From Methylibium sp035476815 (GTDB lineage: Bacteria; Pseudomonadota; Gammaproteobacteria; Burkholderiales; Burkholderiaceae_C), in NCBI GenBank assembly GCA_035476815.1, contig DATILD010000036.1, positions 15,197-79,196 of the forward strand: 64,000 bases of DNA, given 5' to 3'. Position numbers and translations under genes: made by a program. Within the stretch, counting starts at the first letter, position 1. Each line of letters opens with the position of its first letter. Below, piece after piece: positions 51,016 to 62,783 of the stretch. The notes under the pieces are model-generated. The model had not been told where the DNA came from, did no database searches, and was given only the letters and a program-made list of their open reading frames with translations.

Positions 51016-53085
51016 ATGAGTGCCTTGCCCATGGCGCCTGTCGCGCTGCCACCCCTGCTCAGCCGCGAGCAGGCCATGCTCGAGTTCAACCGCCGGGTCC
51101 TCGCCCAGGCGCTGCGCGAGGACGTGCCGCTGCTCGAACGGCTGCGCTACATCACCATCGTCTCGTCCAACATGGACGAATTCTTCGAGGTGCGCTTCGC
51201 CGACGTGCTGGACGCCTCGCGGCTGCCCGGCTCGGGCGTGACGCGGCTCGAGATGGCCGAGGTCGCGGCGCATGCCCACCGCGTGATCGACGAGCAGTAC
51301 GCCGCCTTCAACGAGGTCGTGATGCCGGCGCTGAAGGATCGCGGCATCGTGATCCTGAACCACGCCGAGCGCGACGCGGCCCAGCGCCGCTGGGTCGACG
51401 GCTTCTTCCAGAAGCAGGTGCGGCCGCTGCTGGTGCCGGTCGGGCTGGACCCGGCCCACCCCTTCCCGCAGGTCGCGAACAAGTCGCTGAACTTCATCGC
51501 CAAGCTGGGCGGCCGGGACGCCTACGGCCGCGACAACTCGATCGCGATCGTCAAGGTGCCGCGGGTGCTGCCGCGCGTGATCCGGCTGCCGGCCGAGCTG
51601 ACGCCGGGCATCCAGGCCTTCGTGCTGCTGTCCAGCGTGATCCGCGCCCACCTCGAGCAGCTGTTCCCGGGTCGCACCGTCGAGGCCTTCTCGCAGTTCC
51701 GCGTCACGCGCGACTCCGACCTCGAGGTCGACGAGGACGACATCACCAACCTGCGCCAGGCGCTGCGCTCCTCGCTCACGACCCGCCACTTCGGCCAGGC
51801 GATCCGCCTCGAGGTCGTCAACACCTGCCCGCAGGAGCTGACCGAGCTGCTGCTCGAGCAGTTCGACCTGCCCGAGGCGGCGCTCTACCGCGTCAACGGA
51901 CCGGTCAACCTGGTGCGCTTGAACCAGCTGATCGACCAGGCCGAGGACGACGCGCTGCGCTTCGCGCCGGCCGAGCCGGCCTGGCCGCGCACCTTGCCCC
52001 GGCAGGGCTCGATCTTCGAGCGCCTGAAGCGCGGCGACGTGCTGCTGCACCACCCGTTCGAGAGCTTCGAGCCGGTGGTCGCCTTCCTGCGCGAGGCGGT
52101 GCACGACCCCGAGGTACTGGCGATCAAGCAGACGATCTACCGCACCGGCGCGCAGAGCGTGCTGATGGACCTGCTGCTCGAGGCGGCGCGGCGCGGCAAG
52201 GAGGTGATGTGCGTCGTCGAGCTGAAGGCGCGCTTCGACGAGGAGGCCAACATCAACTGGGCCGAGCGGCTCGAGGCCGTCGGCGCCCAGGTCGTGTACG
52301 GCATCGTCGGCCTGAAGACCCACGCCAAGCTGCTGCTGGTGACGCGCCGAGAGGCCGGCTCGCGCGGTCCGGTGCTGCGCCGCTATGCCCACCTGTCGAC
52401 CGGCAACTACAACCCGCGGACGGCGCGGCTCTACACCGATGTCGGCTGCCTGACGGCCGATGCCGAGCTGACGGCCGACGCCGACCTGGTGTTCCAGCAG
52501 CTCGCCAGCCTGACGCGCGGCAAGCCGCCGAAGCAGCTGCTGCTGGCGCCGACCGGCCTGCACCGGCAGCTGCTGAAGCTGATCGACCGCTGTGCCGACG
52601 CGGCCCGCGGCGGCTTCAAGGCCCGCATCGTCGCCAAGTTCAACGCGCTGACCGACGAGGCGCTGATCGTGGCGCTGGTGGCAGCCTCGCAGGCCGGCGT
52701 CGAGATCGACCTGATCATCCGCGGCGCCTGCATGCTGCCGGCCGGCGTGCCGGGGTTCACCGAGCGCATCCGCGTGCGCTCCGTCGTCGGCCGCTTCCTC
52801 GAACACACGCGGGTGCTGTACTTCCGCTGGGGCGCGAGCGAGGACGACGAGGCGCTCTACCTCAGCAGTGCCGACTGGATGAGCCGCAACATGCTGCGCC
52901 GCATCGAAGTCGCCTGGCCGGTGCGCGATGCGGCGCAGCGCCAGCGCGTCATCGACGAGTGCCTGCTGCCCTACCTGCACGACGCCCAGGACGCCTGGGC
53001 GCAGCAACCCGACGGCAGCTATGTGCGCGTCGGCACCGGCGGGCCCAGCGCCCAGCAGGCGCTGCTGGCGCTGCATGGGCGCTGA
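51016..53085 (+). CDS. ppk1: Polyphosphate kinase 1
   Basis: PPK1 makes inorganic polyphosphate from ATP, reversibly. The 689-residue enzyme has the N-terminal FNRRVLAQALREDVPLLERL, the middle SFEPVVAFLREAVHDPEVLA, the autophosphorylated His at 436 (LKTHAKLLLVTR), the second His at 459 (RYAHLSTGNYNPRTARLYTD) and the C-terminal His at 597 (RFLEHTRVLYFRW). The first ATG after the Pho box is used. It is followed by sixA 11 bp later and faces ppx, the polyphosphate-degrading enzyme, so both directions of polyphosphate turnover are encoded together. Confidence 0.97.
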   Translation: MSALPMAPVALPPLLSREQAMLEFNRRVLAQALREDVPLLERLRYITIVSSNMDEFFEVRFADVLDASRLPGSGVTRLEMAEVAAHAHRVIDEQYAAFNEVVMPALKDRGIVILNHAERDAAQRRWVDGFFQKQVRPLLVPVGLDPAHPFPQVANKSLNFIAKLGGRDAYGRDNSIAIVKVPRVLPRVIRLPAELTPGIQAFVLLSSVIRAHLEQLFPGRTVEAFSQFRVTRDSDLEVDEDDITNLRQALRSSLTTRHFGQAIRLEVVNTCPQELTELLLEQFDLPEAALYRVNGPVNLVRLNQLIDQAEDDALRFAPAEPAWPRTLPRQGSIFERLKRGDVLLHHPFESFEPVVAFLREAVHDPEVLAIKQTIYRTGAQSVLMDLLLEAARRGKEVMCVVELKARFDEEANINWAERLEAVGAQVVYGIVGLKTHAKLLLVTRREAGSRGPVLRRYAHLSTGNYNPRTARLYTDVGCLTADAELTADADLVFQQLASLTRGKPPKQLLLAPTGLHRQLLKLIDRCADAARGGFKARIVAKFNALTDEALIVALVAASQAGVEIDLIIRGACMLPAGVPGFTERIRVRSVVGRFLEHTRVLYFRWGASEDDEALYLSSADWMSRNMLRRIEVAWPVRDAAQRQRVIDECLLPYLHDAQDAWAQQPDGSYVRVGTGGPSAQQALLALHGR

Positions 53086-53096
53086 GGTCCGGTTCG

Positions 53097-53558
53097 ATGG
53101 ACCTGATCCTGTGGCGCCATGCCGAGGCGCATGTGCTCAAGGAGGGCCAGACCGACCTCGAGCGCGCGCTCACGCCCAAGGGCGAGCGCCAGGCCCAGCG
53201 CATGAGCGAGTGGCTGAACCAGCGGCTCGCCGCTTCGACCCGCGTGCTGGCCAGTCCGGCCGTGCGCAGCCAGCAGACCGCCAAGCTGCTCGGCCGCCCG
53301 TTCAAGACGGTGCCGGCGCTGGCGCCCGACGGGACGGTGGGCGGGCTGCTGGCCGCCGCGAAGTGGCCGGACTCGAACGAGCCGGTGCTCGTCATCGGCC
53401 ACCAGCCGACGCTGGGCATCGTCGCCTCGCGGCTGCTGGCCGGCGTCGAGCAGTTCTGGTCGGTGCGCAAGGGCGCCGTCTGGTGGCTGCGCTGTCGCGA
53501 ACGCGAGGGCGACTCGCAGGTGATCCTGCAGGCGGTGCAGGGGCCCGACCTGCTGTGA
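53097..53558 (+). CDS. sixA: Phosphohistidine phosphatase SixA
   Basis: SixA is a small histidine phosphatase that removes phosphate from His residues (ArcB, or NPr of the nitrogen PTS in E. coli). The 153-residue protein has the catalytic LWRHAEAH (R7, H8), the conserved RVLASPAVRSQQTAKLL and the second catalytic His in LVIGHQPTLGIVASRLL. It is likely co-transcribed with ppk1 and ends exactly next to the ppx stop on the opposite strand. Confidence 0.92.
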   Translation: MDLILWRHAEAHVLKEGQTDLERALTPKGERQAQRMSEWLNQRLAASTRVLASPAVRSQQTAKLLGRPFKTVPALAPDGTVGGLLAAAKWPDSNEPVLVIGHQPTLGIVASRLLAGVEQFWSVRKGAVWWLRCREREGDSQVILQAVQGPDLL

Positions 53559-55103
53559 TCAGGCGCGGCTGATCGCCAGCCGCAGCGGCCCGCCGCGCTC
53601 CCAGGCGCGCGCCTCCTCGGCGAGCAGGTACATCGTGCGCGGATGACCCTCGGCCCAGTCGGCGTCGAGCGTCAGGCGCGCGCCGTGGTCGCTGCGGTGC
53701 AGGCTGACGGCGCGTTCGGCGATGTCGTTGCGCGCATGGCACAGCAGCGTCGCCAGCCGCAGGCACAGCACCGGCCAGCGCGTCGATTCCAGGTCGAGCG
53801 CATTGCCCAGCTTGCGCAGGCTGCCGCGGTGGCCGAGCACCAGCGCGGCGATGCGCCGCTGCTGGCTCTGCGAGAAGCCCGGCGCGTCCACATGCGACAG
53901 CAGGTAGGCGCTGTGGCGGTGGTGGTCATGGTGGGAGACCGACATGCCGATCTCGTGCAGTGCGGCGGCCCAGCCCAGTTCCCGCAGCGTTTCGTCGCCG
54001 GTGGCGGCGCGGCGGCGCGCGTCGGGCGCGCCGCGCCGGTAGAGCGTGAGCGCGAGCCGCTGCACGCGTGCGGCCTGCGCGAGGTCGCTGCCGAAGCGGC
54101 GCTGCAGTTCCTGCACCGAGGTGTCGCGCAGGTCGAGCGTGCGGCGCCGGCCGGCCGGCGCGTGCGCGGCCTCGAGCCGCTCGGCGAGGTCGAAGATCAC
54201 GCCCTGGCGCAGCGCGCCGCGCGCCGGGCGCAGCGCGTCGATGCCGAACTGCAGCGCCAGCGTGTAGAGGATCGACAAGCCGCCGCCCAGCACCGCGCGG
54301 CGTTCGGGCTTCAGGCCCGCGAGGTCGAGCGCATCCTGATGGCCGGCGGCCAGGCAGGCCTCGATGCACCAGCGCAGGCCCTGGGGCGTGATCGCGCCGT
54401 CGGTGATGCCGTTGGCGGCCAGCACCGCCGACACCGCGCTCACCGTGCCCGACGCGCCCAGCGCCTCGACCCACTGGCCGGGCGCGAAGGGCTGCAGCGC
54501 CTCCTCGAGCTCGGCGCCGGCGGCGATCTGCGCGGCGCGGAAGCCCTCCTCGGTGAACCGGCCATCGGGGAAGTAGCGCATCGACAGGCTGACGCTGCCG
54601 ACCTGGAAGCTCTCGGCCACGCGCGGCGTGCGGCCCTGGCCGAGGATCATCTCGGTCGAGCGCCCGCCGATGTCGATCACCAGCCGCGGCCGCTCGCTCG
54701 GGTGCAGGTGGGCAACGCCGGCGAAGATCAGGCGCGCCTCCTCGCGTCCGGAGATCACCTCGATCGGGTGGCCGAGCACGGTGCGCGCGCGGGCCAGGAA
54801 GGCGTCGCGGTTGGTCGCCTCGCGCAGCGTCTGCGTGGCCACCGCGCGCACGCGCACGACCTCGCCGCCGCGCAGCCGCAGCGCGAAGCGCGACAGGCAG
54901 GCCAGGCCGCGCAGCTGCGCGTCCTCGGTCAGACGGCCGTCGGCGTCGAGCCCGCCACCGAGGCGCACGGTCTCCTTCAGGTAGTCGATGCGCTTGTAGC
55001 GGCCCCGGGCGAGCTGGCCGATCTCGAGCCGGAAGCTGTTGGAGCCCATGTCGATCGCGGCCAGCGGCGCGGCGTCGCGGGGCTCGGGGGAGGCGGCTTG
55101 CAT
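53559..55103 (-). CDS. ppx: Exopolyphosphatase (Ppx/GppA family)
   Basis: Ppx removes terminal phosphates from polyphosphate; the same family includes GppA, which acts on pppGpp. The 514-residue protein has the actin-like ATPase-fold motifs AAIDMGSNSFRLEIGQ, VISGREEARLIFAGVAHL, LVIDIGGRSTEMILGQG and a C-terminal HD-like helical domain (SHHDHHRHSAYLLSHVD). Start M at 55103; a Met three codons upstream (55112) is also possible. Its location facing ppk1-sixA favours polyphosphate as substrate. Confidence 0.92.
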   Translation of the reverse strand: MQAASPEPRDAAPLAAIDMGSNSFRLEIGQLARGRYKRIDYLKETVRLGGGLDADGRLTEDAQLRGLACLSRFALRLRGGEVVRVRAVATQTLREATNRDAFLARARTVLGHPIEVISGREEARLIFAGVAHLHPSERPRLVIDIGGRSTEMILGQGRTPRVAESFQVGSVSLSMRYFPDGRFTEEGFRAAQIAAGAELEEALQPFAPGQWVEALGASGTVSAVSAVLAANGITDGAITPQGLRWCIEACLAAGHQDALDLAGLKPERRAVLGGGLSILYTLALQFGIDALRPARGALRQGVIFDLAERLEAAHAPAGRRRTLDLRDTSVQELQRRFGSDLAQAARVQRLALTLYRRGAPDARRRAATGDETLRELGWAAALHEIGMSVSHHDHHRHSAYLLSHVDAPGFSQSQQRRIAALVLGHRGSLRKLGNALDLESTRWPVLCLRLATLLCHARNDIAERAVSLHRSDHGARLTLDADWAEGHPRTMYLLAEEARAWERGGPLRLAISRA

Positions 55104-55166
55104 GGCGCGCATTGTGGCGGCAACAAGGTGACTTCCCGGCGCGCTGCAGGCGGCGGCCGCGCTTCC

Positions 55167-55172
55167 TAGAAT
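55167..55172 (+). promoter_or_regulatory. Candidate -10 box (TAGAAT) of the dienelactone hydrolase gene
   Basis: TAGAAT lies 28 nt before the ATG at 55201; CCGGAG between them is the ribosome site. Confidence 0.4.
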
Positions 55173-55200
55173 CGGCCGCTTCGCCGTACCGGAGACATCG

Positions 55201-56073
55201 ATGCTCGAGCAAGAGTTCGACAGCCTGACCCCGACGCGTCCGTTCACGCGGCGCGACTTCGTCGCCACCGGCGTCGGCTCCGGCTTCGCCGCGGCGGTGC
55301 TGCCGGTGTCGGCGCAGACCATCCGCACCGACACCGGCGGCCTGCTGGCCGGGCGCGTGAGCGTGCCGGTCGGCGACTTCGCGCTGCCCGCGTATGCGGC
55401 CCTGCCGTCGATCCCGGGGCGCTGGCCGGTGGTGCTGGTGGTCTGCGAGATCTTCGGCGTGCACGACCACATCGCCGACGTCGTGCGGCGCTTCGCCAAG
55501 CAGGGCTACTTGGCGATCGCGCCCGATCTGTTCGTGCGGCAGGGCGATGCCAAGGCCTACACCGACATCCCGACACTGCTCACCGAGGTGGTCTCGAAGA
55601 AGCCCGATGCCGAGGTCTATGCCGACCTCGACGCCTGCGTCGCCTGGGCCGCCGCCAATGCCGGCGACACCGCGCGGCTGGCCGTGACCGGCTTCTGCTG
55701 GGGCGGCCGCATGACCTGGCTCTACGCCGCCCACCAGCCCAAGCTGAAGGCGGCGGTGGCCTGGTACGGCCGGCTGGTCGGCGAGCCCACCGCCATCACC
55801 CCGCGCCATCCGCTGGACCGTGTCGATGCGCTGCATGCGCCGGTGCTGGGCCTCTATGGCGGGCAGGACCCCGGCATCCCGCTTGACACGGTTGATAAGA
55901 TGAAAACGGCTCTTGCGGCGGGCAGTAGCGCGGCGAAGAAGTCCGAGTTCGTGGTCTATCCGGATGCGCCGCATGCCTTCCATGCCGACTACCGGCCGAG
56001 CTACCGCAAGGAAGCGGCCGAGGACGGTTGGAAGCGCTGCCTGGCCTGGTTCAAGGCGAACGGCGTCGCGTAA
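55201..56073 (+). CDS. Dienelactone hydrolase family protein, Tat-exported
   Basis: A 290-residue alpha/beta hydrolase. RRDFVATGVGSGFAAAVLPV at residues 17-36 is a twin-arginine signal, with cleavage likely after VSAQT. The catalytic Cys is in VTGFCWGGRMTW, the Asp in LGLYGGQDPGIP and the His in YPDAPHAFHADYRPSY, matching the Cys-Asp-His triad of dienelactone hydrolases. The true substrate is unknown; no aromatic-degradation genes are near. Divergent from ppx. A hairpin terminator follows. Confidence 0.88.
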   Translation: MLEQEFDSLTPTRPFTRRDFVATGVGSGFAAAVLPVSAQTIRTDTGGLLAGRVSVPVGDFALPAYAALPSIPGRWPVVLVVCEIFGVHDHIADVVRRFAKQGYLAIAPDLFVRQGDAKAYTDIPTLLTEVVSKKPDAEVYADLDACVAWAAANAGDTARLAVTGFCWGGRMTWLYAAHQPKLKAAVAWYGRLVGEPTAITPRHPLDRVDALHAPVLGLYGGQDPGIPLDTVDKMKTALAAGSSAAKKSEFVVYPDAPHAFHADYRPSYRKEAAEDGWKRCLAWFKANGVA

Positions 56074-56095
56074 GGCGACGGCGACCGCCCCCACG

Positions 56096-56127
56096 ACCGC
56101 GTCCCCCGGGGCGCGGTTTTCGTTTGT
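56096..56127 (+). terminator. Terminator after the dienelactone hydrolase gene
   Basis: CCGCGTCCCC pairs (one mismatch) with GGGGCGCGG, followed by TTTTCGTTT. Confidence 0.6.
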
Positions 56128-56141
56128 GAAGCGATGACGAG

Positions 56142-56962
56142 ATGACGCTGCTCTGGATCGTGCTGGCGACCTTCGCCGGCGGTGTGCTGTCGGTGGTCAT
56201 CGCCGCGGCGCTGACGCTCGCGGCGCTCAGGCTGATCGTGCGCCACCTGGTCAGCCTGTCGGCCGGCGTGCTGCTCGGCACCGCGCTGCTCAAGCTGCTG
56301 CCCGAGGCCTTCGAGACCGGCGGCTCGCCGCAGGCGCTGTTCGCGACGCTGCTCGCCGGCCTGCTGTTCTTCTTCCTGCTCGAGAAGGTGGAGCTGTACC
56401 GCCACAGCCACCACCACGAGGGCGACCACGAGCACCACCACCACCACCACGGCTTCGACGCCGAGCAGGCCGGCCGCGGCGGCTGGACCGTGCTGCTGGG
56501 CGACAGCATCCACAACTTCTGCGACGGCGTGCTGATCGCGACGGCCTTCCTGGTCGACGCGCAGCTCGGCGTGCTCACGGCCGCGGCCGTGATCGCGCAC
56601 GAGATCCCGCAGGAGGTCGGCGACTACATCGTGCTGCTCAACGCCGGCTTCTCGCGCGCCCGGGCGCTGGCCTACAACGCGCTGTCGGGGCTGGCGGGCG
56701 TGGCGGGCGGCGTGGTGGGCTACTTCGTGATCCGCGAGTTCGACGCGGTGCTGCCCTACCTGCTGGTGATCGCCGCCAGCAGCTTCGTCTACGTGGCGGT
56801 GGCCGACCTGATCCCGCAGCTGCAGCGCCGGCTCGCCTGGCGCGACACGGCGACCCAGCTGCTGTGGCTGGCCGTCGGCCTGGCGCTGACCGCCGTGCTG
56901 TCAGGGCTGACGCACGATCACGGGCACGAGGAGGCGCCGCACGCGGCGGCGCCGGACCAGCC

Positions 56963-56966
<4 letters not shown>
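56142..56966 (+). CDS. ZIP-family divalent metal transporter
   Basis: A 274-residue inner-membrane importer of zinc or related metals with about eight helices. The cytoplasmic loop at residues 88-103 is nearly all His (HSHHHEGDHEHHHHHH), a metal-sensing or -delivering segment. The transport-site motifs are HNFCDGVLIATAF (H124, N125, D128) and HEIPQEVGDYIVLL (H153, E154). A second His cluster ends the protein (HDHGHEEAPHAAA). It converges on ppc, sharing three bases at the stop codons. Confidence 0.9.
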
Positions 56967-59752
<2,786 letters not shown>

Positions 59753-59767
59753 TCGGAAGGGGCCGAA

Positions 59768-59823
59768 GATGCTAGCAGCGGCCGTGCCAGTGGCGGCCGG
59801 GCTGCACCCGCGCTGCTAGCATC
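59768..59823. promoter_or_regulatory. Divergent ppc/hemC promoter with 13-bp inverted repeat
   Basis: GATGCTAGCAGCG (59768-59780) and its exact complement (59811-59823) flank 30 bp. Each arm holds a TAGCAT -10 box: minus strand 59774-59769 for ppc, plus strand 59817-59822 for hemC, the latter ending six nt before the hemC ATG. The symmetry could also form an operator. Confidence 0.55.
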
Positions 59824-59828
59824 GCCGC

Positions 59829-60788
59829 ATGGAAAGCCAGCCGTCCGCCTGGATCATCGCCACCCGTGAAAGCCGCCTCGCGCTGTGGCAGGCCGAACAC
59901 CTGCGCGCGCTGCTCGGCGAGCGTCTCGACGCGCCGGTGGCGCTGCTGGGCATGACGACGCGCGGCGACCAGATCCTCGACCGCACGCTCAGCAAGGTCG
60001 GCGGCAAGGGCCTGTTCGTCAAGGAGCTCGAAACCGCGCTCGAGACCGGCGCGGCCCACCTCGCGGTGCACTCGCTGAAGGACGTGCCGATGGAGCTGCC
60101 CGCGGGCTTCGCCCTCGCGGCGGTGCTGGAGCGCGAGGACCCGCGCGATGCTTGGGTGTCGCCGCGCTACGCCAGCCTGGCCGCGCTGCCGGCCGGCGCC
60201 GTGGTCGGCACCTCCAGCCTGCGCCGCCTGAGCCAGCTGCGGGCGCAGCGGCCGGACCTGAGGATCGACCCGCTGCGCGGCAACCTCGACACCCGCCTGC
60301 GCAAGCTCGACGAAGGCCAGTACGACGCGATCGTGCTCGCGGCCGCCGGCCTGAAGCGGCTGGGGCTGGCCGAGCGCATCCGCGCCGTGTTCGAGCCCGA
60401 GGCCATGCTGCCGGCGGCCGGGCAGGGCGCACTCGGCATCGAGGTGCGCGCCGACTGCGCCGAGCGCCACCCGGCGCTGTGGGCGGTGCTGCAGGATCTG
60501 ACCGACCGCTCGGCCTGGCTGGCGGTGCATGCCGAGCGGGCGGTGTCGCGCGCGCTCGGCGGCAGCTGCAGCATGCCGCTGGCCGCGCATGCGCGCTGGC
60601 AGGCCGACGGCCGGCTGGCGCTGCATGCGGTGCTCGGTGGTCCCGAGGACGCGCCGCCGGTGCTGGTGCATGCCGACGGCCTGGCCGTGGTGGACGACAC
60701 GGCCGGTGCCGAGGCGCTGGGCCGGCAGGTCGCCGACCGCCTGCGCGACGGTGGCGGCGCCGCGCTGCTGGCCGCGCTGCAAGCCTAG
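59829..60788 (+). CDS. hemC: Porphobilinogen deaminase (hydroxymethylbilane synthase)
   Basis: HemC joins four porphobilinogens into hydroxymethylbilane. The 319-residue enzyme has IIATRESRLALWQAEHLRA, LFVKELETALETGAAHLAVH, SLKDVPMELPAGFALAAVLE, the Arg-rich VVGTSSLRRLSQLRAQRPDL and the Cys 247 that binds the dipyrromethane cofactor (GGSCSMPLA, where the usual form is GGCQVP-like). It opens the hemCDXY operon and is divergent from ppc, an arrangement common in Burkholderiales. Confidence 0.95.
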   Translation: MESQPSAWIIATRESRLALWQAEHLRALLGERLDAPVALLGMTTRGDQILDRTLSKVGGKGLFVKELETALETGAAHLAVHSLKDVPMELPAGFALAAVLEREDPRDAWVSPRYASLAALPAGAVVGTSSLRRLSQLRAQRPDLRIDPLRGNLDTRLRKLDEGQYDAIVLAAAGLKRLGLAERIRAVFEPEAMLPAAGQGALGIEVRADCAERHPALWAVLQDLTDRSAWLAVHAERAVSRALGGSCSMPLAAHARWQADGRLALHAVLGGPEDAPPVLVHADGLAVVDDTAGAEALGRQVADRLRDGGGAALLAALQA

Positions 60789-60793
60789 GGCCG

Positions 60794-61615
60794 ATGCGGC
60801 GCGTGCTGGTCACCCGCCCGGCCGAGCAGGCCGAGGACTGGGTGCGCCGGCTGCAGGCCGAGGGCTTCGATGCCGCGGCGCTGCCGCTGATCGGCGTCGC
60901 GCCGCTCGCCGATGGCGAGCCGCTGGCGCGGGCGTGGCGCGGCCTGGCGCAGCGCGACCTGCTGATGTTCGTCAGCCCGAACGCGGTGGCGCATTTCTTC
61001 GCGTGCCGGCCCGCGGGTGCCGCCTGGCCTCCCACCCTCGCGGCCGCCGCGCCGGGGCCGGGGACGGCGGCGGCACTGCGTGCGCAGGGCGTCGCCCGGG
61101 TCGTCGAGCCGGCGGCCGATGCGCCGACCTTCGATTCGGAGTCGCTGTGGGCGGTGCTTCGGACCCAGGGCCCCTGGGCCGGCCGCTCGGTGCTGCTGCT
61201 GCGCGGCAGCGCGTCGGCCGGCGGTGGCGAGGCGCACGCCGAAGGCGAGGGCCGCGAGTGGCTGATGCGCACGCTGCGCGAGGCCGGCGCGCAGGTCGAC
61301 GCGCTGGCCACCTACCGCCGCGGCGCGCCGCAGTGGGGGCCCGACGAGCAGGCGGTCTGGGCGCAGGCGCAGGCGGCGCCGCGCGAGCAGGTCTGGTGCT
61401 TCAGCAGTTCCGAGGCGATCGGCCACCTGCAGGCCGCCGGCGCGGGCGCGAGGCCCTGGCAGGGCGGCGTGGCGCTGGTCACGCACCCGCGCATCGCCGC
61501 CGCGGCCCGCCGCGCCGGCTTCGACGACGTGCGCGAGCTCGCGCCGCGGCTGCCGGACCTCGTCGCCGCCCTGCGGGCGCTGCAGGGGGCGCCGATACAA
61601 TCCGCGCCATCGTGA
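60794..61615 (+). CDS. hemD: Uroporphyrinogen-III synthase
   Basis: HemD closes and isomerises the tetrapyrrole ring. The 273-residue protein follows hemC by five bp. Sequence conservation in this family is low; RRVLVTRPAEQAEDWVRRLQ at the start, LLMFVSPNAVAHFF, VLLLRGSASAGGG and QVWCFSSSEAIGHL are the recognisable parts, together with position. It overlaps hemX by GTGA. Confidence 0.92.
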   Translation: MRRVLVTRPAEQAEDWVRRLQAEGFDAAALPLIGVAPLADGEPLARAWRGLAQRDLLMFVSPNAVAHFFACRPAGAAWPPTLAAAAPGPGTAAALRAQGVARVVEPAADAPTFDSESLWAVLRTQGPWAGRSVLLLRGSASAGGGEAHAEGEGREWLMRTLREAGAQVDALATYRRGAPQWGPDEQAVWAQAQAAPREQVWCFSSSEAIGHLQAAGAGARPWQGGVALVTHPRIAAAARRAGFDDVRELAPRLPDLVAALRALQGAPIQSAPS

Positions 61616-62763
61616 GCGAGCCCCACCTGCCACCCGTGGCGGCCCCCGCGCCGCCCACGCCCATGCCCAGCGCGGACGCGCCCGCCGAGCCGGCGGCCGC
61701 CGAGGCGCCGCGCCCCGAACCCGTCCGCGGGCCGACGCCGCAAACCCTGCTGCTGGCCGCGGCCGGCATCGTCGCGCTGGTCGCGATCGGCCTGTCGTGG
61801 CGCGCCGGCGAGCGCGTGCAGGCGCTCGAGCAGGAACTGGTGCGCCGGCAGCAGGACAGCCAGACCCAGGCCACCGAAGCCGCGTTGCTGGCGCGGCAGG
61901 CCCAGGACCTGTCGCGCGAGGCGGTGACCAAGGCCTCGCTGCTCGAGGGCCGCGTGGCCGAGGTCGCGCAGCAGCGCGGCCAGCTCGACGAACTGATCCT
62001 GTCGCTGTCGCGCTCGCGCGACGAGAACCTGCTGGCCGACATCGAGGCCGGCGTGCGCGTCGCGCAGCAGCAGACCGCGATCACCGGCAGCGCCGAGCCG
62101 CTGGTGGCGGCGCTGCGGGCCGCCGACGAGCGCCTCGCGCGCACCAACCAGCCTCGGCTCGACGCGATACGCCGCGCGATCACGCGCGACCTCGACCGCA
62201 TCAAGGGCGTCGGCGTGGCCGACCTGGCCTCGCTCGCGGTCAAGCTCGACGAAGGCGTGCGGCTGGTCGACGACGCGCCGCTGCTGGCCTTCGAGCCGCC
62301 GCGGCGCGAGAGTCCCAAGCCCGCGCCGGCCGCCTCGGTGCCGCGCGCCGGCCCGAAGCCGGTGACGCCGCCGCCGGCCGAGCCGGTCGGCGGTCTGGCG
62401 GCAACCGTGGGCGACGGGTGGCGCCGCCTGTGGGCCGAGGTGACGACGCTGGTGCGCGTGACGCGCATCGAGGAACCCGACGCGATGCTGCTGGCCCCCG
62501 AGCAGAGCTGGTTCCTGCGCGAGAACCTCAAGCTGCGGCTGCTGAACGCGCGCGTCGCGCTGCTGAGCCGGCAGTTCGACACCGCCCAGGCCGACCTGCA
62601 GGCCGCGCTCGCCGCGACCGAGCGGCATTTCGACCGCAACGCGCGCAAGACCGCGACGCTGATCGAGCTGCTGCGCGGCGTCGCGGTGCAGGCGCGCCAT
62701 GCCGGCGTGCCGCGGCCCGACGACACGCTGGCCGCGCTGGCCACCGCCGCGGCGGCGCGGTGA
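61612..62763 (+). CDS. hemX: HemX family protein
   Basis: A 383-residue inner-membrane protein encoded between hemD and hemY. It has a Pro/Ala-rich N-terminus, one membrane helix (about 45-62, LLLAAAGIVALVAIGLSW), a long coiled coil (about 65-120) and a helical periplasmic domain. It is often annotated as uroporphyrinogen-III C-methyltransferase, but it has no SAM-binding motif, so that name is misleading. Function unknown. GTG at 61612 is the start, inside the hemD stop. Confidence 0.88.
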   Translation: MSEPHLPPVAAPAPPTPMPSADAPAEPAAAEAPRPEPVRGPTPQTLLLAAAGIVALVAIGLSWRAGERVQALEQELVRRQQDSQTQATEAALLARQAQDLSREAVTKASLLEGRVAEVAQQRGQLDELILSLSRSRDENLLADIEAGVRVAQQQTAITGSAEPLVAALRAADERLARTNQPRLDAIRRAITRDLDRIKGVGVADLASLAVKLDEGVRLVDDAPLLAFEPPRRESPKPAPAASVPRAGPKPVTPPPAEPVGGLAATVGDGWRRLWAEVTTLVRVTRIEEPDAMLLAPEQSWFLRENLKLRLLNARVALLSRQFDTAQADLQAALAATERHFDRNARKTATLIELLRGVAVQARHAGVPRPDDTLAALATAAAAR

Positions 62764-62783
62764 CGGGCCCGGGGCTGGACGCG

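Noticed and set aside
61612..62763. HemX as uroporphyrinogen-III methyltransferase
   Set aside because: The sequence is a single-helix membrane protein with coiled coil and no SAM-binding motifs; the enzyme name derives from old annotation.
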